Below are positions 20,988-32,438 of a stretch of DNA of 64,000 bases, piece after piece. The stretch spans positions 62,001 to 126,000 of the forward strand of contig NZ_FOXK01000007.1 of NCBI RefSeq assembly GCF_900115695.1, given 5' to 3'. Numbering within the stretch: position 1 is the stretch's first letter; each line of letters opens with the position of its first letter. Both the position numbers and the translations under genes were made by a program. This stretch comes from Ectopseudomonas toyotomiensis. GTDB taxonomy: Bacteria > Pseudomonadota > Gammaproteobacteria > Pseudomonadales > Pseudomonadaceae. The notes below the pieces were generated by a model. It saw nothing but the letters and a program-made list of their open reading frames with translations. It was not told where the DNA came from and ran no database searches.

Positions 20988-22700
20988 ATGACTGCTGCCG
21001 CCTCCATCACCCGTGACGCCCTGCTGGCGCAGATGCGCCAGATCGTCGGCAGCAGCCATGTGCTGACCGACGAACAAGCCACACGGCGTTTCCGCAAGGG
21101 CCACCGTACGGGTGAAGGCAACGTGCTGGCGGTGGTGCGCCCAGGCTCCTTGCTGGAGCAATGGCGCATCCTGCAGGCGGCAGTCGCGGCCGATCGCATC
21201 GTCATCATGCAGGCAGCCAACACCGGCCTGACCGGCGGTTCCACCCCCGACGGCGCCGATTACGACCGCGAGATCGTGCTGATCAGCACCCTGCGCATCA
21301 CCGGCGTACAACTGATCAACGATGGCGAGCAGGTGGTGTGCCTGCCCGGCGCCACCCTGGATCGCCTGGAACAGGCATTGGCGCCGCTGAATCGCGAACC
21401 GCACTCGGTGATCGGCTCGTCCTGCATCGGCGCATCGGTACTCGGCGGCATCTGCAACAACTCCGGCGGCGCCCTGGTGCGCCGTGGCCCGGCCTATACC
21501 GAGCTGGCGCTGTATGCGCAGGTGAAGGATGACGGTTCACTGGAACTGGTCAACCACCTGGGGATCGAGTTGGGCAACGATCCGGAGGAAATCCTCACCC
21601 GCCTGCAGAACAGCGACTACACGCCGCAGCAGGTGCGCAACGAAGAAACGGCAAAGGCCTCCGACGCGCGCTACGGTGAGCACGTGCGCGACGTCGATGC
21701 TGACACCCCGGCGCGCTTCAATGCCGACCCGTCGCGCCTGTTCGAAGCCTCCGGTTCGGCCGGCAAACTGTGCCTGTTCGCGGTGCGCCTGGACACCTTC
21801 CCGAAAGAGCCGAGCACGGTGTTCTACATCGGCAGCAATGCCCCGCATGACCTGACCGAAGTGCGCCGCCACCTGCTGGCCAGGCTGCCACGCCTGCCGA
21901 TTGCCGGGGAATACATCCACCGCACCGCCTTCGACATCGGCGAGAAATACGGTAAGGACACCTTTCTGGTGATCGACAAGTTCGGTACGTCCAAGGTGCC
22001 GGCTGCCTTCGCCATGAAGAGCCGGGTCGACGGCTTCTTCGAACGCTTTGGCCTGCGCGGGGTGACCGACAAGGTGATCCAGGCCCTGATGAACCTGCTA
22101 CCCAGCCACCTGCCGCCACGCATGCGCGAGTACCGTGACCGTTTTGAGCATCACCTGCTGGTGCGTGTATCCAACGACACGCTGGAACAGACCCGCGCTT
22201 TCCTCGCCGAATACTTCACCGGTAGTGACAGCGGCGCCTATTTCGAATGCGATGCCGATGAGGGACGCAAGGCCTTCCTGCATCGCTTCGCCGTGGCCGG
22301 TGCCGCGATCCGCTACCGCGAGTCGCACCGCAGCAGCGTCGAGGACATCCTGGCCCTGGACATCGCCCTGCGCCGCAACGACCGCGACTGGGTCGAAACG
22401 CTGCCGCAGGAGATGGAAGAGCAGATCATCCACAAGCTGTACTACGGGCACTTCTTCTGCCACGTGTTCCATCAGGACTACATCGTCAAGAAGGGTAATG
22501 ACCCGCTCGCCATGGAACATGCCATGTGGAAGCTGCTGGACGAACGCCGCGCCGAGTACCCGGCCGAGCACAACGTTGGCCATCTCTATGTGGCCAAGCC
22601 GGCGTTGGCGGGGTTCTACCGCGAACTCGACCCGACCAATACCTTCAACCCCGGCATCGGCCATACCTCGAAGAAGAAGCATTGGGGCAATTGCTGCTAA
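20988..22700 (+). CDS. dld: Quinone-dependent D-lactate dehydrogenase, E. coli Dld type
   Basis: A 570-residue FAD enzyme that oxidises D-lactate at the membrane. The FAD-binding PCMH domain shows MQAANTGLTGGSTPDGADYD and SVIGSSCIGASVLGGICNNSGG; the C-terminal half has the cap and membrane-binding segment typical of E. coli Dld, ending NTFNPGIGHTSKKKHWG. The ATG has AAAGGAG in front and lies 4 bp after lldD, so it is the third gene of the operon. In P. aeruginosa the matching position holds a much larger FAD/iron-sulfur D-lactate dehydrogenase, so this looks like a non-homologous replacement. Confidence 0.93.
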   Translation: MTAAASITRDALLAQMRQIVGSSHVLTDEQATRRFRKGHRTGEGNVLAVVRPGSLLEQWRILQAAVAADRIVIMQAANTGLTGGSTPDGADYDREIVLISTLRITGVQLINDGEQVVCLPGATLDRLEQALAPLNREPHSVIGSSCIGASVLGGICNNSGGALVRRGPAYTELALYAQVKDDGSLELVNHLGIELGNDPEEILTRLQNSDYTPQQVRNEETAKASDARYGEHVRDVDADTPARFNADPSRLFEASGSAGKLCLFAVRLDTFPKEPSTVFYIGSNAPHDLTEVRRHLLARLPRLPIAGEYIHRTAFDIGEKYGKDTFLVIDKFGTSKVPAAFAMKSRVDGFFERFGLRGVTDKVIQALMNLLPSHLPPRMREYRDRFEHHLLVRVSNDTLEQTRAFLAEYFTGSDSGAYFECDADEGRKAFLHRFAVAGAAIRYRESHRSSVEDILALDIALRRNDRDWVETLPQEMEEQIIHKLYYGHFFCHVFHQDYIVKKGNDPLAMEHAMWKLLDERRAEYPAEHNVGHLYVAKPALAGFYRELDPTNTFNPGIGHTSKKKHWGNCC

Positions 22701-22729
22701 GAGGATGAAGCCGCTCCTATGGATTAGGT

Positions 22730-22872
22730 GTAGGGCGGCCTCACGAGCGTAGCGAGTAGCCCGCCGGGCCATGCCAGGCCTGGCAGCACAACGACCGGCG
22801 TACTGCTTCGCGACGACTGCATGGATGCAGGAGGTAGAGCGACGCAGGAAGCCAAAGCCGAGTACGCCCTAC
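22730..22872. repeat. Diverged intergenic repeat, copy B
   Basis: Non-coding stretch after dld, bounded by GTAGGGC and GCCCTAC in inverted orientation and containing CACGAGCGTAGCGAGTAG, GGCCATGCC and CCGGCGTACTGCTTCGCG. Blocks are shared with 16843-16985. A mobile but gene-less intergenic element is likely. Confidence 0.55.
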
Positions 22873-22902
22873 GGGTTTCCCCTTTTCCCTACGGCTACAA
22901 AA

Positions 22903-22933
22903 ACAAAGGCCCACCAATTTGGCGGGCCTTTGT
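22903..22933. terminator. Intrinsic terminator after clpB
   Basis: A 13 bp stem with one G-U-type mismatch (ACAAAGGCCCACC with GGCGGGCCTTTGT) and 5 nt loop; on the clpB strand it is followed by a TTTGTTTTTG tract. Confidence 0.85.
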
Positions 22934-22950
22934 GTTGACGCAGCAACCGA

Positions 22951-25515
<2,565 letters not shown>

Positions 25516-25586
25516 ATATGTCCTTCCTCCAGAGTGGCGAGCCGGGACAACATCCCCGAAAAAAGAAACTCGCTGAGATGCAGACT

Positions 25587-25614
25587 AGATAAGGACGATT
25601 ACGCCGTATTCAAG
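25587..25614 (-). promoter_or_regulatory. Sigma32 heat-shock promoter of clpB
   Basis: On the minus strand CTTGAA (25609-25614), a 14 nt spacer and CCTTATCT (25587-25594), close to the CTTGAA-N13-15-CCCCATNT consensus, 71 bp before the clpB start. Confidence 0.75.
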
Positions 25615-25644
25615 ACAAGGCGATTTGATCCAAGTCAAACCTGG

Positions 25645-26382
25645 TTACCGCCAGGTGACCTGCTGCTCCAGCGGAAAGCGCAGGCGCGGGTTGTAGATGC
25701 CCTTCTCGCCCTGGCGCCCGACGGCCAGCAGCATGATGGGGATGGCCTGACGCGGGATATCCAGCACACGACGCAGGCGCGGCTCGTCGAACCCCTCCAT
25801 CGGACAGGTGGCATAGCCATGGCTCTGGAAGGCCAGTATCAGGTTCTCCGCCGCCAGCGCCGTCGACTTGACCGCCCACAGTCGCATGTCGGCCTTGCTG
25901 TTGGGCTTGCGCATCAAGGGTTTGCGCACCCCCATCAGTCGCACCAGCTGACGCTTGAACAAACCCAGCAAGCCCAGCGGCCCCTGGTTGTACTGGAAGG
26001 GCGCGGTCTTGCTGTAGAAGCTACGGATGCGCGCCGGCACCTCGGCCTCCGGCCAGTAATCGATGACATTGCGGCAGGCCTGACGCCAGGTGTCCGGGCG
26101 CGCCAGCACGGCGATGATCAAAGGTGCACGGGCGGCGTTCTGGCTCATGCATACCGGGTGCAGCTGCGCCAGCAGCGCCGGATCGCGAATCACCTGAAAA
26201 CTCCAGGGCTGCAGGTTGCAGGAATTTGGCGCCAGCACGGCCAACTCCAGGCAATCGCGAATTACCGCGTCCGGCACCGGTTCGGGGGTGAAGCGGCGTA
26301 CCGCGCGGCGACTTTCGATCAACGCGCGCAGTTCGGCCGGCGAAGCCATGGCGGGTGTTTGCTCGTTGAGAAAGCTGGTCAT
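25645..26382 (-). CDS. Nitroreductase family protein
   Basis: A 245-residue FMN-dependent oxidoreductase of the nitroreductase fold. The ESRRAVRRFTPEPVPDAVI start and LAPNSCNLQPWSFQVIRD match the FMN-binding N-terminal region; the C-terminal part has AAENLILAFQSHGYATCPMEGF. The natural substrate is unknown; family members reduce nitro-aromatics, quinones or act in cofactor metabolism. I start at the ATG 26382, preceded by GAGGAG; the frame reaches 26511 without a better site. It stands alone between clpB and the peroxidase gene. Confidence 0.88.
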   Translation of the reverse strand: MTSFLNEQTPAMASPAELRALIESRRAVRRFTPEPVPDAVIRDCLELAVLAPNSCNLQPWSFQVIRDPALLAQLHPVCMSQNAARAPLIIAVLARPDTWRQACRNVIDYWPEAEVPARIRSFYSKTAPFQYNQGPLGLLGLFKRQLVRLMGVRKPLMRKPNSKADMRLWAVKSTALAAENLILAFQSHGYATCPMEGFDEPRLRRVLDIPRQAIPIMLLAVGRQGEKGIYNPRLRFPLEQQVTWR

Positions 26383-26514
26383 AGGCGCACTCCTCGGCAG
26401 TCGCCCGATTAAGCAGCCGGGCGACTTTGCGAACAAGAGGATGGGAGGAAATGGCCGTGGATTTGGCTGATCAGCCTCACCTGCGCCTCTGATCGAGGAC
26501 GCAGGAGCCAAGAC

Positions 26515-27000
26515 CTAGAGGCCGAGCGCTTTCTCGATGGCCTGGATCAGTGCAGGATCGTCCGGCGTGGTGCGCGGCGAGAATCGCGCCAGCACACGGC
26601 CATCCTGGCCGACCAGAAACTTCTCGAAATTCCAGGTGATGTCACCTGGAAACTCAGCGCCCTCGCCCGCCAGCAGGCGATACAGCGGGTGGCGACCTGG
26701 GCCATTGACCTCCAGCTTGCTGCCCAGCGGGAAGCTCACACCATAATTGAGACTGCAGAACGAGCGGATCTCGTCCTCGCTGCCCGGCTCCTGACCGGCA
26801 AACTGGTTGCAGGGCACGCCGAGCACGGTAAAGCCATTGCCCTTGTACTGCTGATAGAGCTTTTCCAGCCCCGCGTACTGAGGCGTCAGGCCGCACTTGG
26901 AGGCGACGTTTACCACCAGCACCACCTGGCCCTTGTAGGGCGCCAGCGGCAGTTCCTGGCCATCCAGCGCGCGTAGATTGAGATCGTGAAAGGCACTCAT
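26515..27000 (-). CDS. Glutathione peroxidase family thiol peroxidase
   Basis: A 161-residue protein reducing peroxides. The peroxidatic residue is a cysteine in VNVASKCGLTPQY, with the Gln in PCNQFAGQEPG and the Trp in WNFEKFLVG completing the catalytic site; no UGA selenocysteine codon is present. Bacterial members of this type commonly use thioredoxin rather than glutathione, which cannot be decided here. Single gene, starting at the ATG 27000. Confidence 0.93.
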   Translation of the reverse strand: MSAFHDLNLRALDGQELPLAPYKGQVVLVVNVASKCGLTPQYAGLEKLYQQYKGNGFTVLGVPCNQFAGQEPGSEDEIRSFCSLNYGVSFPLGSKLEVNGPGRHPLYRLLAGEGAEFPGDITWNFEKFLVGQDGRVLARFSPRTTPDDPALIQAIEKALGL

Positions 27001-27089
27001 GACGAACTTCCTCAGCGAATTCAGTGCAGCGGGCGCAAGGCCCTGTAATCCTCGAGGCAGCTGCGTTTGGGCAAGCCGCCATGCATAAA

Positions 27090-27111
27090 AAAGGCGCCCT
27101 AAGGCGCCTTT
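27090..27111. terminator. Intrinsic terminator after the SlyD-like gene
   Basis: A 9 bp perfect stem AAAGGCGCC/GGCGCCTTT with a 4 nt loop and an A-run on the opposite side, which becomes a U-tract for transcripts coming from the right. Confidence 0.8.
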
Positions 27112-27185
27112 ATCGCAAGCTTGAGCTTAGCAGCGGTTGAACCAGTGAGAACGACCGCAAGTCGCCTGACGGGCAACTCAGCCTG

Positions 27186-27671
27186 TCAGTGGTGGTGACC
27201 ACCTTCGCCATGGATATGACCATGAGCCACTTCTTCTTCGCTGGCGTCACGCACGCCTACGACCTTGACCTTGAAGTTCAGGCGCTGACCGGCCAGCGGG
27301 TGATTGCCGTCGACGGTCACGTCGTCGCCGTCGATATCGCGGATGGTAACGATCTGCATGCTGCCGTCCGGGCCGGAAGCGTGGAACTGCATGCCCACTT
27401 CCAGGGTGTCGACGCCTTCGAACATGGCGCGGCTCAGAGTCGCGACCAGCTCGGCGCTGTATTCGCCGTAGGCTTCTTCCGGCTCGACGGAAACGTCCAG
27501 CTCATCGCCAATCTGCTTGCCAACCAGGGCCTTCTCGAGGCCGGCGATGATGTTACCGGCACCATGCAGATACACCAGCGGCGCGCCGCCAGCGGAGCTG
27601 TCGATCACCTCACCGGCATCGTTGGTCAGGGTATAGTCGATGGAGACGGCCTTGTTGGCGGCGATCAGCAT
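27186..27671 (-). CDS. slyD: FKBP-type peptidyl-prolyl isomerase, SlyD-like
   Basis: A 161-residue prolyl isomerase and chaperone. The FKBP domain starts ANKAVSIDYTLTNDAGEVID and has LVYLHGAGNIIAGLEKAL; the insert-in-flap region PEEAYGEYSAELV follows. The C-terminus is histidine-rich (HGHIHGEGGHHH), a metal-binding tail like that of SlyD, though shorter than in E. coli. The ATG at 27671 is chosen by homology; the longer frame to 27848 lies over the divergent gene. A terminator follows at 27090-27111. Confidence 0.9.
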   Translation of the reverse strand: MLIAANKAVSIDYTLTNDAGEVIDSSAGGAPLVYLHGAGNIIAGLEKALVGKQIGDELDVSVEPEEAYGEYSAELVATLSRAMFEGVDTLEVGMQFHASGPDGSMQIVTIRDIDGDDVTVDGNHPLAGQRLNFKVKVVGVRDASEEEVAHGHIHGEGGHHH

Positions 27672-27682
27672 GGGGAGACCTT

Positions 27683-27967
27683 TTGCGAAAGATAAATGAA
27701 CGGGCAAGTTTAACCAACGCCAGCCTGGATTGCGACCCGAGCCCGGACAAACGGGCCGTGCGCATCGTTGATTTTCGTCAGGACGATGACGGCGACTGGG
27801 TGGCAGTCTTGTCTTGTGGCCATACTCAGCATGTACGCCACCGACCACCCTGGCAGAATCGGCCCTGGGTACTCGATCCAGAGCAGCGCCAAGTCACGCT
27901 GGGAAGCCTCTTCCCCTGTGGTTGGTGTGCCATGGATCGGTCGCACGATGAATCCAAGGAAGTCTAA
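27683..27967 (+). CDS. DUF3565 protein
   Basis: A small protein of unknown function. The conserved core is DGDWVAVLSCGHTQHVRHRP followed by PWQNRPWV and later CGWC; the two cysteines plus histidines of the CGH-QHVRH and CGWC segments look like a metal site. The start is uncertain: a TTG at 27683 has GGGAG 8 nt upstream, while a GTG at 27758 would begin nearer the conserved core. Its stop codon TAA abuts the ackA ATG and the ackA ribosome-binding site lies in its last codons, so the two are likely co-translated. Confidence 0.8.
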   Translation: MRKINERASLTNASLDCDPSPDKRAVRIVDFRQDDDGDWVAVLSCGHTQHVRHRPPWQNRPWVLDPEQRQVTLGSLFPCGWCAMDRSHDESKEV

Positions 27968-29152
27968 ATGTCTGCACGCAACATTCTGGTGATCAACTGC
28001 GGCAGCTCGTCGATCAAGTTCGCCCTGGTCAACGAAGCGCAGGAAACCTTCATGCTCAGCGGCCTGGCCGAGCGTCTTGGCAGCCCCGAGGCGGTGCTGC
28101 ACTGGCAACAAGGTGAGCAAAAGGACAGCCTGGTACTGCCGGGCGCTGACCACCGCCTGGCCCTGTCTCATCTTCTACCTGTGGTACAGCAAGCCGCAGC
28201 CGGCAAGCTGCACGGCATCGGCCACCGCGTGGTGCATGGCGGCGAGCACTTCTCCGGGGCCTCTCGTGTGGACGCCACCAGCCTGCAAGCGATCCGCCAG
28301 GTCGCGCCGCTGGCCCCGCTGCATAACCCGGCCAATCTGCAGGGTATCGAGGCGGCGATGAAGCTGTTCCCGGACCTGGTCCAGGTGGCGGTATTTGATA
28401 CCGCCTTTCATCAAAGCCTGCCCGAGCACGCCTACCGCTACGCCGTACCGCAGGCGCTCTACGCCGAACACGGCGTGCGCCGCTATGGCTTCCACGGCAC
28501 CAGTCACCACTATGTCAGCCGCCAGGCCGCGCAGATGAGCGACCTGGCATACGACGCCAGCAGCTGGCTGGTCGCGCACCTTGGCAATGGCAGCTCCACC
28601 TGCGCCGTGGAAAATGGCCACAGCCGCGACACCAGCATGGGCCTGACGCCGCTGGAGGGCCTGGTGATGGGCACACGCAGCGGCGATGTCGACCCTAACC
28701 TGCACGGCCACCTAGCGCGCACCTTGGGCTGGAGCCTGGAGCGGATCGACAGCATGCTCAACAAGGACAGCGGCCTGCTCGGCCTGTCCGGCCTGTCCAA
28801 CGACATGCGCACGCTGGAGCAGGCCCGCGAACAAGGCCATGCCGGCGCCACCCTGGCCATCGAGGTGTTCTGCTATCGCCTGGCCAAATCGCTGGCGGCG
28901 ATGAGCTGCGCGCTACGCCGTCTCGATGGCCTGATCTTCACCGGCGGTATCGGCGAGAACTCGACGCTGATCCGCAGCAAGACCGTGAACCATCTCAGCC
29001 TGCTCGGGCTGCAGCTGGATGCCCAGGCCAACGCCCACTGCGTGCGCGGCGTCGCCGGTGCCATTCATGCCGACGGTCACCCGCGCGTGCTGGTGGTACC
29101 CACCAATGAAGAGCGGCAGATCGCCCTCGATACCCTTGCCCTGCTCGACTGA
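27968..29152 (+). CDS. ackA: Acetate kinase
   Basis: A 394-residue kinase interconverting acetate + ATP and acetyl phosphate + ADP. The ASKHA-fold phosphate 1 motif is [13 protein letters not shown] at the N-terminus; the active-site region [16 protein letters not shown] and [15 protein letters not shown] follow, and FTGGIGENS is near the C-terminus. Translated directly after the DUF3565 gene (no gap) and followed 9 bp later by pta, forming the acetate overflow/scavenging and fermentation pair. Confidence 0.98.
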   Translation: MSARNILVINCGSSSIKFALVNEAQETFMLSGLAERLGSPEAVLHWQQGEQKDSLVLPGADHRLALSHLLPVVQQAAAGKLHGIGHRVVHGGEHFSGASRVDATSLQAIRQVAPLAPLHNPANLQGIEAAMKLFPDLVQVAVFDTAFHQSLPEHAYRYAVPQALYAEHGVRRYGFHGTSHHYVSRQAAQMSDLAYDASSWLVAHLGNGSSTCAVENGHSRDTSMGLTPLEGLVMGTRSGDVDPNLHGHLARTLGWSLERIDSMLNKDSGLLGLSGLSNDMRTLEQAREQGHAGATLAIEVFCYRLAKSLAAMSCALRRLDGLIFTGGIGENSTLIRSKTVNHLSLLGLQLDAQANAHCVRGVAGAIHADGHPRVLVVPTNEERQIALDTLALLD

Positions 29153-29161
29153 GGCTTTTTA

Positions 29162-31255
29162 ATGCATACCTTCTTCATCGCCCCCACCGGTTTCGGTGTC
29201 GGCCTTACCTCCATCAGCCTCGGCCTGGTAGGCGCGCTGGAGCGCAGCGGTCTCAAGGTCGGCTTCTTCAAGCCCATCGCCCAACCGCATGCCGGCGACC
29301 TCGGCCCGGAGCGTTCCAGCGAGCTGATCGCCCGCACCCACGGCCTGAACTCGCCCAAGCCGCTGCCGCTCAGCCATGTCGAGCGCATGCTCGGCGACGG
29401 CCAACTGGATGAACTGCTGGAAGAGATCATCAGCCTCTACCAGCAGGCGGCAGTCGGCAAGGACGTGGTCGTCGTCGAAGGCATGGTACCGACGCGCCAC
29501 GCCAGCTACGCCGCACGGGTCAATTTCCACCTGGCCAAGAGCCTGGATGCCGACGTGATCCTGGTCAGCGCCCCGGAAGACGAGAACCTCACCGAACTGT
29601 CCGACCGCATCGAAATCCAGGCGCAGCTGTTCGGCGGGCCGAAGGACCCGAAGGTGCTCGGCGTGATTCTCAACAAGGTGCGCAGCGAGGATGGCATCTC
29701 TGCCTTTGCCGAGCGCCTGCTGGAACTCTCACCACTGCTCAAGAGCCAGGATTTTCGACTGCTCGGCTGCATTCCCTGGCAGGACGAACTGAACGCGCCA
29801 CGCACCAAGGACATCGCCGAGCTGCTCGGCGCGCGCATCCTCAACGCAGGCGATTACGAGCAGCGACGCATGCTCAAGATCGTGCTCTGCGCCCGCGCCG
29901 TGGCCAACAGCGTACAACTGCTCAAGCCGGGCACTCTGGTGGTAACGCCGGGTGATCGTGACGACATCATTCTCTCCGCCAGCCTCGCGGCGATGAACGG
30001 TGTGCCGCTGGCCGGCCTGCTGTTGTGCAGCGATTTCGCCCCCGACCCACGCATCATGGAGCTGTGCCAGGGTGCCCTGGCCAGCGGCCTGCCGGTGATG
30101 ACCGTGAGCACCGGCTCCTACGATACCGCCACCAACCTCAACCGTCTGAACAAGGAAATCCCCCTGGATGACCGCGAGCGCGCGGAGAAGGTCTCCGACT
30201 TCGTTGCCGGGCATATCGATCATGACTGGTTGAGCGCGCGCTGCGGCACACCACGCGAGCTGCGCCTGTCACCCCCGGCCTTCCGCTACCAGCTGGTGCA
30301 ACGCGCCAAGGCCGCCGCCAAGCGCATCGTCCTGCCCGAGGGCAGCGAGCCACGCACCGTTCAGGCAGCCGCCATCTGCCAGGCGCGCGGCATTGCCCGC
30401 TGCGTGCTGCTGGCCAAGCCGGAAGAGGTGCAGGCTGTCGCCCGAGCACAGGGTATCGAGCTACCGGAAGGCCTGGAAATTCTCGACCCGGACCTGATTC
30501 GCGGTCGCTACATCGAGCCGATGGTCGAGCTGCGCAAGGGCAAGGGCCTCAACGCGCCGATGGCCGAGGCGCAGCTGGAGGACACCGTGGTGCTCGGCAC
30601 CATGATGCTGGCACTGGACGAAGTGGACGGCCTGGTGTCTGGCGCCATTCACACCACCGCCAACACCATTCGCCCGGCGCTGCAGCTGATCAAGACCGCA
30701 CCGGGTTACAACCTGGTGTCCTCGGTGTTCTTCATGCTGCTGCCCGACCAGGTGCTGGTCTACGGCGACTGCGCCGTGAACCCTGATCCCAACGCCGAAC
30801 AGCTGGCGGAGATCGCCCTGCAGAGCGCCGCCTCGGCGCAGGCCTTCGGCATTCCGCCGCGGGTGGCCATGCTCAGCTACTCCACTGGTGATTCCGGCAG
30901 CGGCGAGGAGGTGGAAAAGGTACGGGCCGCGACCCGCCTGGCCCGCGAAAAACGCCCGGACCTGCTACTCGACGGCCCGCTGCAGTACGACGCCGCGGCC
31001 ATCGAGAGCGTCGGCCGGCAAAAGGCGCCAAACAGCCCGGTAGCCGGTCGCGCCACGGTGTTCGTGTTCCCTGATCTGAACACCGGCAACACCACCTACA
31101 AGGCAGTGCAGCGCAGCGCCGAGTGCATCAGTGTCGGGCCTATGCTGCAGGGCCTGCGCAAGCCGGTGAACGACCTGTCGCGCGGTGCGCTTGTCGACGA
31201 CATCGTCTACACCATCGCACTGACGGCCATTCAGGCGGCCGATCTACCGAGCTAG
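29162..31255 (+). CDS. pta: Phosphate acetyltransferase (long form)
   Basis: A 697-residue enzyme interconverting acetyl-CoA and acetyl phosphate. It is the long, three-domain form: an N-terminal P-loop-like AAA_26 domain (1-215, starting MHTFFIAPTGFGVGLTSIS), a DRTGG regulatory domain (about 220-340), and the catalytic PTA domain (about 375-695) with KRIVLPEGSEPRTVQAA, SGAIHTTANTIRPALQ and FPDLNTGNTTYKAVQRSA. Co-transcribed with ackA. An intergenic inverted repeat follows. Confidence 0.97.
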   Translation: MHTFFIAPTGFGVGLTSISLGLVGALERSGLKVGFFKPIAQPHAGDLGPERSSELIARTHGLNSPKPLPLSHVERMLGDGQLDELLEEIISLYQQAAVGKDVVVVEGMVPTRHASYAARVNFHLAKSLDADVILVSAPEDENLTELSDRIEIQAQLFGGPKDPKVLGVILNKVRSEDGISAFAERLLELSPLLKSQDFRLLGCIPWQDELNAPRTKDIAELLGARILNAGDYEQRRMLKIVLCARAVANSVQLLKPGTLVVTPGDRDDIILSASLAAMNGVPLAGLLLCSDFAPDPRIMELCQGALASGLPVMTVSTGSYDTATNLNRLNKEIPLDDRERAEKVSDFVAGHIDHDWLSARCGTPRELRLSPPAFRYQLVQRAKAAAKRIVLPEGSEPRTVQAAAICQARGIARCVLLAKPEEVQAVARAQGIELPEGLEILDPDLIRGRYIEPMVELRKGKGLNAPMAEAQLEDTVVLGTMMLALDEVDGLVSGAIHTTANTIRPALQLIKTAPGYNLVSSVFFMLLPDQVLVYGDCAVNPDPNAEQLAEIALQSAASAQAFGIPPRVAMLSYSTGDSGSGEEVEKVRAATRLAREKRPDLLLDGPLQYDAAAIESVGRQKAPNSPVAGRATVFVFPDLNTGNTTYKAVQRSAECISVGPMLQGLRKPVNDLSRGALVDDIVYTIALTAIQAADLPS

Positions 31256-31262
31256 AGAGGTC

Positions 31263-31339
31263 GTAGGGTGCGCCGTGCGCACCATGGAAAGCTGGGGGGC
31301 GCGCCGGCCACAATAGCCGGTGCGCACGGCGCACCCTAC
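31263..31339. repeat. Intergenic palindromic element after pta
   Basis: Two perfect 21 bp inverted arms (31263-31283 and 31319-31339, beginning GTAGGGTGCGCCGTGCGC) flank a 35 bp GC-rich centre. A degraded relative of one arm is at 61116-61136. This is a REP/BIME-like element common between Pseudomonas genes; it may also end pta transcription. Confidence 0.8.
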
Positions 31340-31523
31340 AAGCCGGCGAGACCCACAAGTCAACACTGGCACTTGCAGGTCAGTGCACAACCGTTACCCT
31401 TGGCGCCGAACCAGCTCGCTGCACGGAACGCCGCAGCTCTTTCGACTGATACGGGGCGCAGAGAAAGCCCCTTTCTCAGGCTGCCCGCCGGACGTGCAGC
31501 CTGCTTATGGAGGCGTTCGCCCG

Positions 31524-32420
31524 ATGCTGCACTTTCTTCCCGCGCCGCTGCGCGGCCTGATCGCGAGCCTGCTGCTGGCTCTCAATACCCTGTTCTGGTG
31601 CTGGCCGCTGTTCTTCGTCGCCCTGCTCAAACTGCTGCTGCCCTTCGCGCCGATCCAGCGCGCGCTGCGCTTCGTCATGCACGGCATCGCCGAAAGCTGG
31701 ATCGGTATCAATAAATTCTGGATGCGCCTGGTTGGCCACATCGAATGGAAGGTTCAGGGGCTGGAGCGCTTCGATACCCGTCATTCCTATCTGGTGACCA
31801 GCAACCACCAGAGCTGGGTGGACATCCTGGTGCTGCAATACCTGCTCAACCAGCGCATGCCGCTGCTGAAATTCTTCCTCAAGCAGGAGTTGATCTGGGT
31901 ACCGGTGATCGGCCTGTGCTGGTGGGCGCTGGAGTTTCCCTTCATGAAGCGCTTCAGCAAGGAATACCTGGCCAAGTACCCGGAAAAGCGTGGCCAGGAC
32001 CTGGCCACCACGCGCAAGGCCTGCGCGCGTTACAAGACCAATCCCGTGGCGGTATTCAACTTCCTCGAGGGTACCCGCCTGACTCCGGCCAAGCATGCGC
32101 AACAGCAGTCGCCGTTCAAGTACCTGCTCAAGCCCAAGGCAGGCGGCATCGCCTTCGTGCTCGACGCAATGGGTGAACAGCTGCATGCCATCGTCAATGT
32201 CACCATCCACTATCCCCACGGTGTGCCGGGCTTCTGGGACCTGCTCTGTGGCCGCCTAGATGCTGTGCAGGTGATTTTCAGGCAGGTCGATATTCCGCGC
32301 GAATTCATCGGCCGCAACTACGATCAGGACGACGACTACCGCCTGGCATTCCAGCAGTGGGTCAATCGTCTGTGGGAAGAGAAAGACGCGGAGCTCGCCA
32401 GCCTTCACCAGCAAGCCTGA
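31524..32420 (+). CDS. PlsC-like acyltransferase (YihG type)
   Basis: A 298-residue membrane-associated acyltransferase of the lysophosphatidic acid acyltransferase superfamily. A hydrophobic N-terminal segment (GLIASLLLALNTLFWCWPLFF) precedes the catalytic HX4D motif NHQSWVD (about 93) and the acceptor-binding FLEGTRL (about 180). The domain order and the LPFAPIQRALRFVMHGIAESW stretch resemble E. coli YihG, a secondary LPA acyltransferase. The ATG at 31524 has GGAGG 10 nt upstream; the frame runs upstream to 31320 through the palindromic repeat and is not coding there. Confidence 0.88.
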   Translation: MLHFLPAPLRGLIASLLLALNTLFWCWPLFFVALLKLLLPFAPIQRALRFVMHGIAESWIGINKFWMRLVGHIEWKVQGLERFDTRHSYLVTSNHQSWVDILVLQYLLNQRMPLLKFFLKQELIWVPVIGLCWWALEFPFMKRFSKEYLAKYPEKRGQDLATTRKACARYKTNPVAVFNFLEGTRLTPAKHAQQQSPFKYLLKPKAGGIAFVLDAMGEQLHAIVNVTIHYPHGVPGFWDLLCGRLDAVQVIFRQVDIPREFIGRNYDQDDDYRLAFQQWVNRLWEEKDAELASLHQQA

Positions 32421-32438
32421 AACGCGCCTGGCGCTTCA

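Noticed and set aside
26515..27000. Possible selenocysteine peroxidase
   Set aside because: The peroxidatic residue is encoded as cysteine and there is no in-frame UGA.
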